Positions 35,920-45,452 of a stretch of DNA of 64,000 nt are shown in pieces. The stretch's first letter is position 1. Every line of letters starts with the position of its first letter. The notes beneath the pieces are model-generated. The model worked only from the letters and a program-made list of their open reading frames with translations, had not been told where the DNA came from and ran no database searches. Position numbers and translations under genes: made by a program. The stretch comes from Deltaproteobacteria bacterium. GTDB taxonomy: Bacteria; Myxococcota_A; UBA796; UBA2385. The DNA is taken from the NCBI GenBank assembly GCA_018401435.1, contig JAGYJW010000019.1, forward strand, positions 48,577-112,576. The letters are read 5' to 3'.

Positions 35920-35934
35920 TATAGCCGCGCGGCC

Positions 35935-36684
35935 TCAGTCTGGGCAAGGCCCCGGGAAGCCGTCGCCGCCGTCTTGTTCACACCACCAGGTCTCGGGCTG
36001 GGACCAGGCCCCATGGAAGGGGTCGATGAACCCGCCCTCGGGATCCTGAAGCTCGAAGTGCAGGTGGGGCAGGCTGCTGTTGCCGCTGGAACCGACCTTG
36101 CCGAGAGGCTGCCCCAGGAACACCGCTTGGCCTTCTTCAACCTGCACGCTGCCTTTCATCATGTGCAGGTAGAGGCTGCGGTGGCCGCCGGGGTGCACGA
36201 TCTCCACCCGGTTGGCCCGCAGTTCGTGGCCGTCGCAGTCCACCGCCGCCGTGTCCAGGCTGCCATGGCAGCGATCGTAGTTGCCATCCTCCACCCGGCT
36301 GACCACCCCGTCCGCAGCCGCCAGGATAAAGGTAGAGCCGGCGTCCATGGCCGAGAATCCCCCGCGCAGGATGAAGTCGCTGCCCGCGTGTTCATCGTAG
36401 CAGAAGGGGAAGCTGCGGCCGGCGTGGTCCAGGCAGGTGACCCGGCCGATGACCCCCTCCCCCACCACCGGATCGTGGTCCACGCCGACGGTCTGGGTGA
36501 AGCGCTCCCGTTCTGCCAGGGGGAAGGCCAGCTGAAGGGGGGCTCGGGCCGTGGGGTCAACCGCCGGGCTGCCGCTGTCGATTGGGCCCGCCGTGTCTGC
36601 GGATTGCGCCGAGGGCCGGGGGGCCACTGGCAGGGAGCAGGCGGCGGCCCCAGCGACCAGAAGCGTGGTCCAGCGCAGGCTCAC
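35935..36684 (-). CDS. M23-family peptidase lipoprotein
   Basis: A 249-residue lipoprotein (LLVAGAAACSLP). The LytM/M23 zinc motifs are HAGSDF (His and Asp), LYLHM and HLHFEL, in the right order for a lysostaphin-type peptidoglycan endopeptidase. GTG 36684 overlaps the upstream gloB stop (GTGA). An extra cysteine pair region (CYDE, RCHGS, DCDG) may form disulfides. It is followed by imuB only 23 bases away but on a separate LexA-controlled unit. Confidence 0.88.
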   Translation of the reverse strand: MSLRWTTLLVAGAAACSLPVAPRPSAQSADTAGPIDSGSPAVDPTARAPLQLAFPLAERERFTQTVGVDHDPVVGEGVIGRVTCLDHAGRSFPFCYDEHAGSDFILRGGFSAMDAGSTFILAAADGVVSRVEDGNYDRCHGSLDTAAVDCDGHELRANRVEIVHPGGHRSLYLHMMKGSVQVEEGQAVFLGQPLGKVGSSGNSSLPHLHFELQDPEGGFIDPFHGAWSQPETWWCEQDGGDGFPGPCPD

Positions 36685-37451
36685 GCCCGGTCCTTGGCGG
36701 CCCGCAAGGCCCCGAAGACCGCGGCCGGTTCCGCCGGGTCCAGCCCGAAGAAGCCGGCGATGGCGGGCTGGTCACAGCGCAGAAAGGGGTTGGTGGCCTG
36801 CTCGATGGCGAGGGTGGAGGGCACGGTGGGCTCGCCCCGCTGGCGGGCGGCCTCGACCTGGGAGAGCCGCGCTTGCAATGCAAGGTTGTGGGGGTCGATG
36901 CTGCAGGCGAAGCGAAGGTTGCCCAGCGTATATTCGTGGGCGCAGTAGATCTGGCTGATGGGGGGCAGCGCCCGGATCCGCGCCAGGGAGGCCCAGAACT
37001 GGGGTGCTGTGCCCTCGAACATACGACCGCAGCCGCCCGCAAAGAGCGTGTCGCCGACAAAGACCGCGCCGGCTTCGGGGAGGTGCCACAGGATGTGGCC
37101 GCGGGTGTGGCCCGGCACATCCATCACCCGGGCCCGCAGGCCGCCCAGGTCCACCTCGTCCCCATCGCCCAGGGCCACGTCGATGCCCGGAATGCGCGCG
37201 CGGTCAGCGGCCGGCCCATAGATGGTCAGCCCATGGCGCGCCTTCAACGCCAAATTTGCGCCAACATGGTCCCCGTGGTGATGGGTGTTGAGGATGGCGT
37301 GCAAGGCCCAACCCCGGGCGTCGAGGGCCTGCTCCACCGGGCCCACCTCGGCCGGATCGACGACAGCGGTGAAGCCGCTGCCGGTCACCCGCAGCAACCA
37401 GATGTAGTTGTCTTGCAGGGCGGGCAACCGGAGGATCTGCAGGGCGTCCAT
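36681..37451 (-). CDS. gloB: hydroxyacylglutathione hydrolase (glyoxalase II)
   Basis: A 256-residue metallo-beta-lactamase-fold enzyme. The dinuclear metal site is THHHGDHVG, with later PGHTRGHI, VGDTLFAGGCGRMFEG and AHEYTLGNLRFA, the last being the glutathione-binding signature of glyoxalase II. It hydrolyses S-lactoylglutathione to lactate in the cytoplasm. The start at ATG 37451 gives the usual N-terminus MDALQILRLPALQDNYIWLL. DoxX lies six bases upstream on the same strand. Confidence 0.93.
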   Translation of the reverse strand: MDALQILRLPALQDNYIWLLRVTGSGFTAVVDPAEVGPVEQALDARGWALHAILNTHHHGDHVGANLALKARHGLTIYGPAADRARIPGIDVALGDGDEVDLGGLRARVMDVPGHTRGHILWHLPEAGAVFVGDTLFAGGCGRMFEGTAPQFWASLARIRALPPISQIYCAHEYTLGNLRFACSIDPHNLALQARLSQVEAARQRGEPTVPSTLAIEQATNPFLRCDQPAIAGFFGLDPAEPAAVFGALRAAKDRA

Positions 37452-37456
37452 CGCCC

Positions 37457-37873
37457 CTACTTCCCAAAGAGGCGCTGATCGAGGGAGAAGCGACCCGCGC
37501 CCAGCAGCATCAGCCCCAAGCAGGTCGCGCCCAGCTCCATGGCGTGGGCGGCCCCGCGCAGGCCATCGCCGCTGCCCAGGTGCATGGCGGTGGCCACCCC
37601 CATGGTGCAGGCCAACAGAAAGGCGGCGGGCCGCAGAAAGAGGCCCAGCACCAGCAGGATGCCGCCCGCGAATTCCGTCCAGGCCGCGATGCCGCCAAAG
37701 ACCTGGTAGTAGTCGTCGATGCCGATGTGCTGGACCGCCTTGCCCAGCTTCACCCAGCCGGCCGTGCCGCCTTGCACCTTGTCCCAGCCGTGCTCGACGG
37801 CGAAGAGCCCGCCGATGACAAGCCGCATCACCAGCAGGCCAAGATCGGCCCCCTGCTCTCGCCATTGTGCCAT
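37457..37873 (-). CDS. DoxX-family membrane protein
   Basis: A 138-residue protein with four hydrophobic segments (LGLLVMRLVIGGLFAVEHG, FAGGILLVLGLF, FLLACTMGVATAM, LGLMLLGAGRF). The N-terminal RLVIGGLFAVEHGWDKV is the conserved DoxX/SURF4-like start. Family members act in redox or oxidant-stress complexes at the membrane. It is first in an apparent DoxX-gloB-M23 unit. Confidence 0.85.
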   Translation of the reverse strand: MAQWREQGADLGLLVMRLVIGGLFAVEHGWDKVQGGTAGWVKLGKAVQHIGIDDYYQVFGGIAAWTEFAGGILLVLGLFLRPAAFLLACTMGVATAMHLGSGDGLRGAAHAMELGATCLGLMLLGAGRFSLDQRLFGK

Positions 37874-37898
37874 GCCATCCGTCCCTTGATCAGCCCGC

Positions 37899-40012
37899 CT
37901 AAAAGCAGGTCACGTCGTCGATGACCACTTCATTGTTGGTCTCGCTGCACTCCTCCACATAGCCCCGCCCGTCGGCGTCGTCCGCCACAACCACCAGCCG
38001 CTGGTTCTCCAAGAAGCGCGACTCCACCACCAGGCGCAGCATTGTGGAGGTCTGCCCCGCATCCACCGAATCCGGCACCCAGTCGGTGCGCAACAAGGTG
38101 CGCTGGCCGTTGACATCCTCTGCATAGAGGCTGATGGGCAGATCGTAGCGCAGGCCGCCGGCGCCGCTGTTGCCCAGCCGCACATAGACCACCACGCGCC
38201 CAAAATCGCACTCGTCCATGCAGACATCGGTCACGGGGACCGCGTCCGGCGAGCGGTTGCCGGAGTGGGGGTGCACATCCCCGCTGCGAAAGGTGTTCCA
38301 GGTGGGCCAGTTGGGGCTGGGGCCCGAGGGGATACTCAGGTCGTCGAGGATGTTGGTGATCGAGTAGCCGTGCTGGTTCCAGAGCTGCCGACCCGAGGCC
38401 CAGGGCGTGTCGCCATGACCCAGGACCATGAGGCCGTTGCGGTTCTCGCTGCTGTGGCCGCCGCCATTGGGCACGATGATTTCAACCGCGCCGTCGCCAT
38501 CTACGTCGGCGACGGTGGGGAATTCGTGCAGGGTGCGGCTGGCGTGGGCGTCGTTGGACATGCGCACCTCGCCGGTGCTGCCATCAAAGACCCAGAGCCG
38601 CGTCTCGTCGGCATAGACGACCTCGGGGCGGCCGTCACCTTCAAAGTCAAAGACCGCCGAGCCCGTACAATGGGACGAGGCGTCCTGCACCGGCATGGAC
38701 CACAGCGGCGTGCCATCCGATTCATAGACGGTATAGGTCGTGGCGTCGGCCACGCCGATCTCGGGCGTGCCGTCGGCGTCGAAGTCCGCGATGGTGGGGG
38801 GCCCCCCGTTGCCACCGCCCACCAGGCGGAAACTGGCCAATACCGTGCAGTCGGACTCCATCACCCGCACCTGGCCGTTGCCCACGCTGACCACCTCGCC
38901 CACACCATCCAGGTCGAGATCGGCGGCGGCGGCAAAGCCGTCCTCTTCTGCGCCTTCAAAGCCGCAGCGCACCGCGCCGTCGGACTCGTAGAGGGTCTGG
39001 CCGGTCAGGACCTCCATCCGGCCGTCCAGATCGAGGTCCATGGGGATGCTGTGGTAGCCCACCTCGGGGTGGGTGGCGAAGGCGCCGTGGCCCTGGCCGC
39101 CAATCCAACGCACCGCGCCGTCTCGTCCATTCAACACGCGGTCGCCGACCACCACCTCCACCGAAGCATCGCCGTCCAGATCGGCCAGGGCGGGCGCGTG
39201 TCCCCCGCAGGGCAGCGGGGCGTCCATGGCCACCCAGTCCACATCGCCGCCCACGGTGAAGGCGGCCACATAGCAGGTGGCGGGTGCGGCGCGGCTCTCG
39301 CCCTCTCCGGGCTCGATGGAGACGGGGATGTCCCCGCCATCGTCGCCGCCGCCGCCGTCATCTCCCGAGCCGCCGTCGGTGCTGGGGGTGCGGTGTCGTC
39401 CCCGCCGTCGTCGCCGCCGTCGTCCCCCGGGAAGGCCCCGGCGACCACCAGCACCACCGCCACAATCTCGGGCTGTCCGTCGCCATCGATGTCGCCGATG
39501 GCGAGGTTGCTGTAGCGGTAGGGGTAGATCTGGGCGTCGTCGAGGTCCACCCGCTGCACCGCGGAGCCCGGCGAGCTGCCATCGCCGGGCAGGATGCGCA
39601 GGATGCCCTTCTTGTGGGTGTGCACGCCCTCGTCATCGGCCACCAGCACGATGTCGGGAATGTCGTGCCGATCGATGCTGCCGTCGCCGTTGTCGTCGGT
39701 GAGCTGGGCCACCAGGGGCGCCATCACCACCTGGCTGTACTCGCCGTAGTTGCTCCACCGCGGCAGGGTCCACTCCACGACGGCGTCCAGGGGGCCGTAA
39801 ACGGGCTCGTAGACGCAGCTCTCGTCGGTGGGGACCGTGTCGGCGAGGGGCGGAGGCACGCAGCTGACGGGCCAGACCGAGGCGGTGTCCACGCCGGGCA
39901 ACCGGCCGCTATCGGGCGGCGCGGGATCCTGGGGTCGCGTCTTCTCGATGCCGTAGTCGCTCACGCAGCCAAGGGCGGCAAGGGCGAGCAGGCCGGAGAA
40001 GGGACGGATCAT
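37899..40012 (-). CDS. FG-GAP/VCBS-repeat lipoprotein with C-terminal CARDB-like domain, split by an apparent frameshift
   Basis: The first part from ATG 40012 has a lipoprotein signal (LLALAALGCVSD), VCBS-like segments such as DDNGDGSIDRHDIPDIVLVAD and IGDIDGDGQPEIVAVVLV, and an Asp/Gly-rich linker. The second part continues in another frame (ADLDGDASVEVVVGDRVL, LDLDGRMEVLTGQ, ADVDGDGAVEIIVPN and others), ending in a CARDB-like module (VVVYVRLGNSGAGGLRYDLP, CSETNNEVVIDD). The frames meet at a G5 run (39384-39388 on the plus strand); one base change restores about 703 residues. Each repeat should bind calcium through DxDGDGxxD loops. The protein is likely displayed at the surface. The function is unknown. 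Confidence 0.75.
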
Positions 40013-40079
40013 GGTGCTCCTGGGCAACCCCTCAAGGATAGCGCAGCCCCAGCCGATCTCGAAGCTCCATCTCGGGTGA

Positions 40080-41093
40080 TCACGTGAGCAGGACCACCTT
40101 GCCCATATTCTCGCGGTCGTGCAGCATGCGGTGGGCCTCGGCCACATCGTCAAAGGGCACGGCGGCGTGCACCACCGGCCGCAGGTGGCCTTGCTCCCAC
40201 AGTTGAAAGAGGGCGCCCATCCACTCGGCGATGCGGGCGGACTCCTGCCACATGCGCCCCATGTTGACCCCCATCACGCCGATGTTGTGGTTGATGAGGG
40301 AGGTGGGCGAGAAGCGGGCCCAGGGGATCTTGGCCACATTGCCCAGAACAGAGACCAGCCGGCGCTTGTCCCCGCTGGCATTCGACGACATCCCAAAGAT
40401 CACCAGCCGCCCGCCGGCCCGCAACAGGTCCATGCCCTTGGCCCAGCTCTCGCCGCCCACCGCGTCCAGAATGAGGTCCAGGCCTTCATCTTTGGCCAGG
40501 ACCTCTTTGAAGTCCTCGGTGGTGTAGTCGATGAGCTGGTGGTAGCCCCGCTCGTGCAGGACCGCGTGCTTGCGGGCGCTGGCGGTGCCAATGGCCGTCG
40601 CCCCGCGCCAGCGCAGCAGATCCAAGGCCATCAGACCGACGCCCCCGCCGGCGGAGTGCACCAGGACGCGGTCACCGGCCCGCACCCGACCCATGACCTC
40701 GCACATCATCCAGGCGGTGAGGCCGGTGACGGGGATGGCGGCGCCGAGGGTGGCGTCCATGCCGTCGGGGCGGCGCACGGCCTGGACCGAGGGCACCGTC
40801 ACGACGGTGCTATAGCCGCCAAAGCGGGTCAGGGCGGCCACCCGCTGCCCCACGCGCCCCAGGTCCACGCCCTCGCCGACCGCGTCGATGGTGCCGGCCA
40901 CCTCGTAGCCCACCACACAGGGCAGGGGCGGGGCGTCGGGGTAGATGCCCATGCGCGCCATGAGGTCGGCAAAATTGACGCCGGTGGCCTGCACCTGGAT
41001 GCGCACCTCGCCGGGACCGGGCCGGGGATCGGGGGCCTCGCGCACCTCGAGCACGGCCGGGCCGCCGGTCCGGGGGATCCAGATCTGTCGCAT
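40080..41093 (-). CDS. MDR-superfamily zinc-independent dehydrogenase (quinone oxidoreductase-like)
   Basis: A 337-residue medium-chain dehydrogenase. N-terminal GEVRIQVQATGVNFADLMARMG is the GroES-like catalytic domain with Asn-Phe-Ala in place of zinc ligands. VLVHSAGGGVGLMALDLL is the NADP-binding loop. The C-terminal DDVAEAHRMLHDRENMGKVVLL is the quinone oxidoreductase signature. It is close to the VAT-1/quinone reductase group, which reduces quinones or enals with NADPH in the cytoplasm. It is divergent from the 41159 gene. Confidence 0.85.
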   Translation of the reverse strand: MRQIWIPRTGGPAVLEVREAPDPRPGPGEVRIQVQATGVNFADLMARMGIYPDAPPLPCVVGYEVAGTIDAVGEGVDLGRVGQRVAALTRFGGYSTVVTVPSVQAVRRPDGMDATLGAAIPVTGLTAWMMCEVMGRVRAGDRVLVHSAGGGVGLMALDLLRWRGATAIGTASARKHAVLHERGYHQLIDYTTEDFKEVLAKDEGLDLILDAVGGESWAKGMDLLRAGGRLVIFGMSSNASGDKRRLVSVLGNVAKIPWARFSPTSLINHNIGVMGVNMGRMWQESARIAEWMGALFQLWEQGHLRPVVHAAVPFDDVAEAHRMLHDRENMGKVVLLT

Positions 41094-41158
41094 GGTGGGC
41101 CTCGTCGCGCGGGCGTCCAGGGACTTGGCGACGCGCGGGCGGTGCCTAAGCATGCCCC

Positions 41159-41722
41159 ATGCGTGGACTCGGCGGTATCAAGGAAGCCCTGCTCGACCTG
41201 CTCCAGATGGCAGGCGTGCCCATCCACCCCTGGACCCTGCCGGCGCTGGTCCTCATCCTGGCCGGGCTGTTCAGCCCGTGGATCCTGGCGAATCTGCGCA
41301 CGGGATCGGCGCGGTCCATGTTGAAGCGGGCGCGGGTGCTCGAGGGCGCGGAGCGCAAGGCGATGGAGGCCAAGGCCATGGCCGAGGTGCGCGGCAACCC
41401 CTACGGCTACATCGCGATCGCCGAGGAGTGCATCCGCATGGGTCGCCTGGAGCTGGCCCGGCAAGCCGTACAAAAGCTGGCCGAGACCGGCAAGGCCCGC
41501 CCCCACCTGCGCCGCCTGCGTGCGGAGCTGGATCCCGATGACCTGCCCCAGACCGTGGATGCGGCAGTGGTGGTCATCGACCAGTTCATCGAGAGCGGGC
41601 TGCTGGGCCGGGCGGCAGAGCGCCTGGAAAAGGCCCACAAGAAGTACGGCGACAAGCGCGAACTCGACGAGGCCGAGGGCCGACTGGCCAAGGCCCGCAG
41701 CCAGCAGGGCGCGCCGGGCTGA
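41159..41722 (+). CDS. membrane-anchored TPR-like helical protein
   Basis: A 187-residue protein with one N-terminal transmembrane segment (PWTLPALVLILAGLFSPWIL) followed by helical hairpins (AEVRGNPYGYIAIAEECIRMG, ELARQAVQKLAETGKAR, LLGRAAERLEKAHKKYGDKRELDEAEG). This resembles TPR or Sel1-like scaffolding domains facing the cytoplasm. The function is unknown. The glycosyltransferase-like gene starts 35 bases downstream and may share its transcript. Confidence 0.6.
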   Translation: MRGLGGIKEALLDLLQMAGVPIHPWTLPALVLILAGLFSPWILANLRTGSARSMLKRARVLEGAERKAMEAKAMAEVRGNPYGYIAIAEECIRMGRLELARQAVQKLAETGKARPHLRRLRAELDPDDLPQTVDAAVVVIDQFIESGLLGRAAERLEKAHKKYGDKRELDEAEGRLAKARSQQGAPG

Positions 41723-41757
41723 GCCCCCCCGCCACCGCCGGTGTAGGCTCTGGCCCC

Positions 41758-43477
41758 ATGCAGCTTCGGCCCACCCACGCCCCCCCCTTGGTCCTGGTCC
41801 TGGTGGCCTTGACCTGGCTGCCCAGCCTGGGCGCGGCCTTTGTCTGGGACGACGCGCTGCTGGTGGTGCAGAATCGCCTGACGGGCTCCTGGGCCAACCT
41901 GCCCGAGCTGCTGCTGGCCGACCTGTGGTCCACCACCCCCAAGATCGAGGTGGGCAGCACGGGCTACCACCGCCCCGCGCTGCTCCTCGACCTGCTGCTG
42001 GACCGGACCCTCTTTGGCCTGTCGCCCCTGTGGCACCACGTGCACAACCTGCTCTGGCACCTGCTGGCGGTGGGCCTGCTGGGGGCGCTGGCCCGGGCGA
42101 TGGGGGCGGCGCCGGTGGCCGCGGCGGCAGGCATGGCCCTCTTCGGGCTGCACCCGGCCGGGGCCGAGGCGGTGGCCTGGGTGAGCGGTCGCAACGACTT
42201 GATGGCCGGCGCCGGCCTGCTGGCGGCGCTGCTGCTTCTCAGTGACTATGAGCCCAGCAAGCGCAATCTCGTCTTGGGTGCGCTGGCATTGCTGGGGGGG
42301 CTGTGGAGCAAGGAGAGCATCGTCCTGGCCCCTGCCCTGCTGGCCCTGTTGCGTTGGGCCCGCAACGGCGAGGTCGGGCCCAAGCGGGTCTGGCAGGCTG
42401 TCGCCGCCGGCTTCGCCCTGTGGCTGGGCCTGCGGCTGCTTGCCGACGTGGGCTTGCCCACCGGGCTCAAGACCGACCAGGCCCTGGGCCTGACCCTGCG
42501 GGCCCTGGTCTGCTGGGGCCATGACCTGGTGCTGCCGGTGGCCTTGGCGCCCGGGCGCAACCTGAGCTGGGGGCTGCCGGTTCCCTGGTTCACCGGGCTG
42601 GCGGGCTGGGTGCTGGTCGCGCTGGTCTTTGCGGGGGGCGGCCGCATGGGGCTGGTGGGCGCGGCCCTGTCGGCGAGCACGCTGCTGCCGGCCCCTGCTG
42701 GGCGTGTTGCGCAGCGGCGAGGTCGCCGACCGCTACCTCTACCTGACGCTGGCGGGCCTGGGCCTCGCCCTCGCCGGCCTGCTGACGGCCCACGCGCGGG
42801 TGCGCACACGGGTGCTGGCCGCGGCCGCGCTCTGCGCCCTGGGGGCCGTGCTGGTGGGCCTCACCCTGCCGAGTTGGCGGGACGACCGGTCCTTGTGGCA
42901 GGCGGCGGTCACAAAGCACCCCTCCCCCTACACCTGGGGGGGGCTGGCCCGCACCCTGGAAGACGAGGGCGCCCTGGACGACGCCGCGGCCGCCTACCGA
43001 CAGGCCACCACAGCACCGCATCCCTTCGCCGAGTCCTGCTACCGCGTGGCCGCCATCCACCTCAAACGCCAGGATCCGGCCGCCGCCGCCCAGGCCGGCC
43101 GCCGGGCACTCACCCAGGGCTGCGCCCCCAGCCCCGAGCTGCTGGCCCCCACCGCCGTCGGCCTCTTCATCATCGGCAGCGTTGACGAGGCCGAGGCCAT
43201 GGCCGGCCGCCTGCGCAGCGACCCCACCGGCCTCGCGGTGCTGGTGCGACTGGCTGCGGCCGCCCGGAGAGGGGATATAGAGCCCTTCTTTGCGGCCCAG
43301 GCCAGCGGAGCGGGAGACCCCGAGCAGCTGCGCGCCCAGGTGGCCTGGCTGCTGGATCAGGCCCAGCTGCCCGAGGTGGCCGAAGTCATCCGGGAGGCGA
43401 CCCCGACGCCGCCCGACGCTGTTGACGCAGGGCCGCCAGGCTCAGGCCCAGGCCGCCCACCAACAGGAGGGCGCTAA
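41758..43477 (+). CDS. TMTC-like membrane protein with TPR tail, split by an apparent frameshift
   Basis: From ATG 41758 the protein has a polytopic part opening LVLVALTWLPSLGAAFVWDD, with HRPALLLDLLLDRTLFGLSP, WHHVHNLLWHLLAVGLLG and AWVSGRNDLMAG. This is the pattern of C-type glycosyltransferases of the TMTC/O-mannosyl group. After a frame change at the C4 run 42692-42695 it continues LLGVLRSGEVADRYLYLTLAGLG and TPR-type helices (PYTWGGLARTLEDEGALDDA). One base fewer joins the two parts as one protein of about 573 residues. The 3' end overlaps the convergent MFS gene by 92 bases. The donor and acceptor are unknown; protein O-glycosylation is plausible. Confidence 0.7.
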
Positions 43478-44585
43478 ACCAGAATGGGGCGCTGGGGCTG
43501 ATCCCCATGTAGATCGCCCCCCCAATGGCCGGCCCGATGGCCCGGGCCAGGGCGCTCATGCTCTGGTTTGCACCCAAGACGAAGCCCTGCTCGTCTTCGC
43601 TGACCCCGCGCGAGACCAGGCTCTGCAGGCTGGGGGTGGTGATTCCCTGCCCCACCGCGATCAGGCAGAAGACGCCCACCATGGCCGCCACAGGGGGCGC
43701 CAGGGGCAACAGGGCCAGCCCCAGGGCCAACAAGGCGATGCCCACCGGCACCAGGCGGGCCTCGCCGAAACGCTTGACCAGGCGCCCGATCAGGCCGCCC
43801 TGGATCAGGATGGTGACCACGCCGGCCACCCCGAACATGCGGCCCACGCCCGAGGCGCTGAGGTCCCGCACATGCTCGGCGAAGAGGGTGAAGGTGCTCT
43901 CCATGAGGGCGAAGGCGACCGTGACCACAAAGGTGAGCAGCACGCTGAGGCCGACCACCGGGTGCATCAGGGCGCGCAGCATTCGGGCGGGGTTGATGGT
44001 GCGCTCTCGATGGGCCGGCGCCGCAGCCGCCCCAGCCTTGCGGGTCTCGGGGAAGAAGAAGACCGCCAGCACAAAATTGATGGCGGACAAGCCCGCAGCC
44101 ACCCAGATGGGCAGGGCGTAGCCATGACCCAGATCCGCCAGCTCGCCGCCCATCCAGGGCCCCAGGCTGAAGCCCACCCCAAAGGCCGCGCCGATCAGGC
44201 CCATGCCCTTGGCCCGGTTTTCAGGGGTGGTGAGGTCGGCCACCGCCGCCTGCGCCGTGCTGATGTTGGCGGTGGAGGCGCCATGCAGGGTGCGGAAGAC
44301 GAAGAGCATGACCAGAGAGCTGGCCGAGGCAAAGCCCGCCAGCATCGCGGCCGTCATGAAGATGCTGCCCAGCAGCACCGGTCGCCGGCCCACGCGGTCC
44401 GATAGCGCGCCCCAGACCGGCGTAAACAGGAATTGCGCGACGCTGTAGCAGGCCATCAGCAGGGTGACCTGCAAGGCGGTGGCCCCGAAGTCCTCGGCAT
44501 AGAAGGTCAGCAAGGGGATGACGAGGCCGAAGCCGAGCAGGTCCAGGAAGACCGCCAGCAGCACCGGCAGCAGGGCGCGTGGCAC
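43386..44585 (-). CDS. MFS drug-efflux-type transporter (TetA/Bcr-like)
   Basis: A 399-residue 12-helix MFS protein. The loop 2-3 motif is GALSDRVGRRPVLLGS, a classic DHA1 antiporter signature. Helix 5 contains GPWMGG, in the position of motif C. The start PVLLAVFLDLLGFGLVIPLL is typical of tetracycline-efflux relatives. Drug or metabolite export by proton antiport is likely. Its substrate cannot be told. The 3' end overlaps the TMTC-like gene on the other strand. Confidence 0.85.
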   Translation of the reverse strand: MPRALLPVLLAVFLDLLGFGLVIPLLTFYAEDFGATALQVTLLMACYSVAQFLFTPVWGALSDRVGRRPVLLGSIFMTAAMLAGFASASSLVMLFVFRTLHGASTANISTAQAAVADLTTPENRAKGMGLIGAAFGVGFSLGPWMGGELADLGHGYALPIWVAAGLSAINFVLAVFFFPETRKAGAAAAPAHRERTINPARMLRALMHPVVGLSVLLTFVVTVAFALMESTFTLFAEHVRDLSASGVGRMFGVAGVVTILIQGGLIGRLVKRFGEARLVPVGIALLALGLALLPLAPPVAAMVGVFCLIAVGQGITTPSLQSLVSRGVSEDEQGFVLGANQSMSALARAIGPAIGGAIYMGISPSAPFWFSALLLVGGLGLSLAALRQQRRAASGSPPG

Positions 44586-44594
44586 GAGGCCTCC

Positions 44595-45389
44595 TCAGCC
44601 TTGTTGGCCCATCAGGACCCGCAAGTCCGCGTGAACCCGGCCATTGGTGGCCAGGATGCCGTCCACGAGGGGCTTGCGCTTGTTGAAGACATAGGACGCG
44701 CCCGTCTTCTCGCTGGTGCGCCCCCCGGCGGCATGCACGATGGCGACGCCGCCGGCGATGTCCCATTCGCTGCGCGGCTGGGGGGTAAAGGTGGCCTCGG
44801 CCATGCCCGCCGCCACGAGGCCGAATTTGTAGGCCACCGAGCCCACGGGTTCGGGGGTGACGCCGTGGGCAATATAGGGCTCGAACCAGCCTTTCTTCAT
44901 TTCAGAGCGAGAGCAGACCAGGCGAGCGCCCCGCAGGCCGCTGTGGCTGGACACATGAATGGGCTCGCCATTCAGGGTGGCCCGCCCCGACCCCCCATCG
45001 GGCAGGATGCCGGCGAAGAGCTGGTCGCGGATGGGGTTGTAGAGCACGCCGACCCGGGCGATGCCATCCACCACCAGGCCCACCGAGACCACGAATTCGG
45101 GAATGCCCAGGGTGAATTCCCGCGTGCCGTCCACCGGGTCGATGATCCAGACCGCTTGTTTGTCCAAGCGTTCGGGGGTGTCCACCGTCTCTTCGCTGAG
45201 CATCCCAAAGTCGGGGAAGTCCGTGGTCAACCGGTCGATCAGGATCTGGTTGCTGGCCAGGTCCGCGTCCGTCAGGGGGTTGTCCTGCCCCTTGTCCCGC
45301 ACCGTGTATTCATCGTTGTAATATCCACGGACGGCGGCCCCCGCTTCACGGGCAGCGGCGAGGGCGGATTGCAGGGCACGCTCGAGCAT
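44595..45389 (-). CDS. inositol-monophosphatase-family phosphatase (CysQ-like)
   Basis: A 264-residue Mg-dependent phosphatase. The metal-binding motifs are SEETVDTPERL and IIDPVDGTREF, with the C-terminal WDIAGGVAIVHAAGG. The residue after the DPxDGT motif and the substrate loop suit 3'(2'),5'-bisphosphate nucleotidases (CysQ), which remove PAP made by sulfation or sulfate assimilation. Inositol or histidinol phosphatase activity is an alternative. The MFS gene follows nine bases away on the same strand. Confidence 0.8.
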   Translation of the reverse strand: MLERALQSALAAAREAGAAVRGYYNDEYTVRDKGQDNPLTDADLASNQILIDRLTTDFPDFGMLSEETVDTPERLDKQAVWIIDPVDGTREFTLGIPEFVVSVGLVVDGIARVGVLYNPIRDQLFAGILPDGGSGRATLNGEPIHVSSHSGLRGARLVCSRSEMKKGWFEPYIAHGVTPEPVGSVAYKFGLVAAGMAEATFTPQPRSEWDIAGGVAIVHAAGGRTSEKTGASYVFNKRKPLVDGILATNGRVHADLRVLMGQQG

Positions 45390-45452
45390 CGACTCTCCGG
45401 GCTGTGTCGGTGGCTGGGGCTATCACGGCCCGGCCGCGGCGGTGGGGCGCCG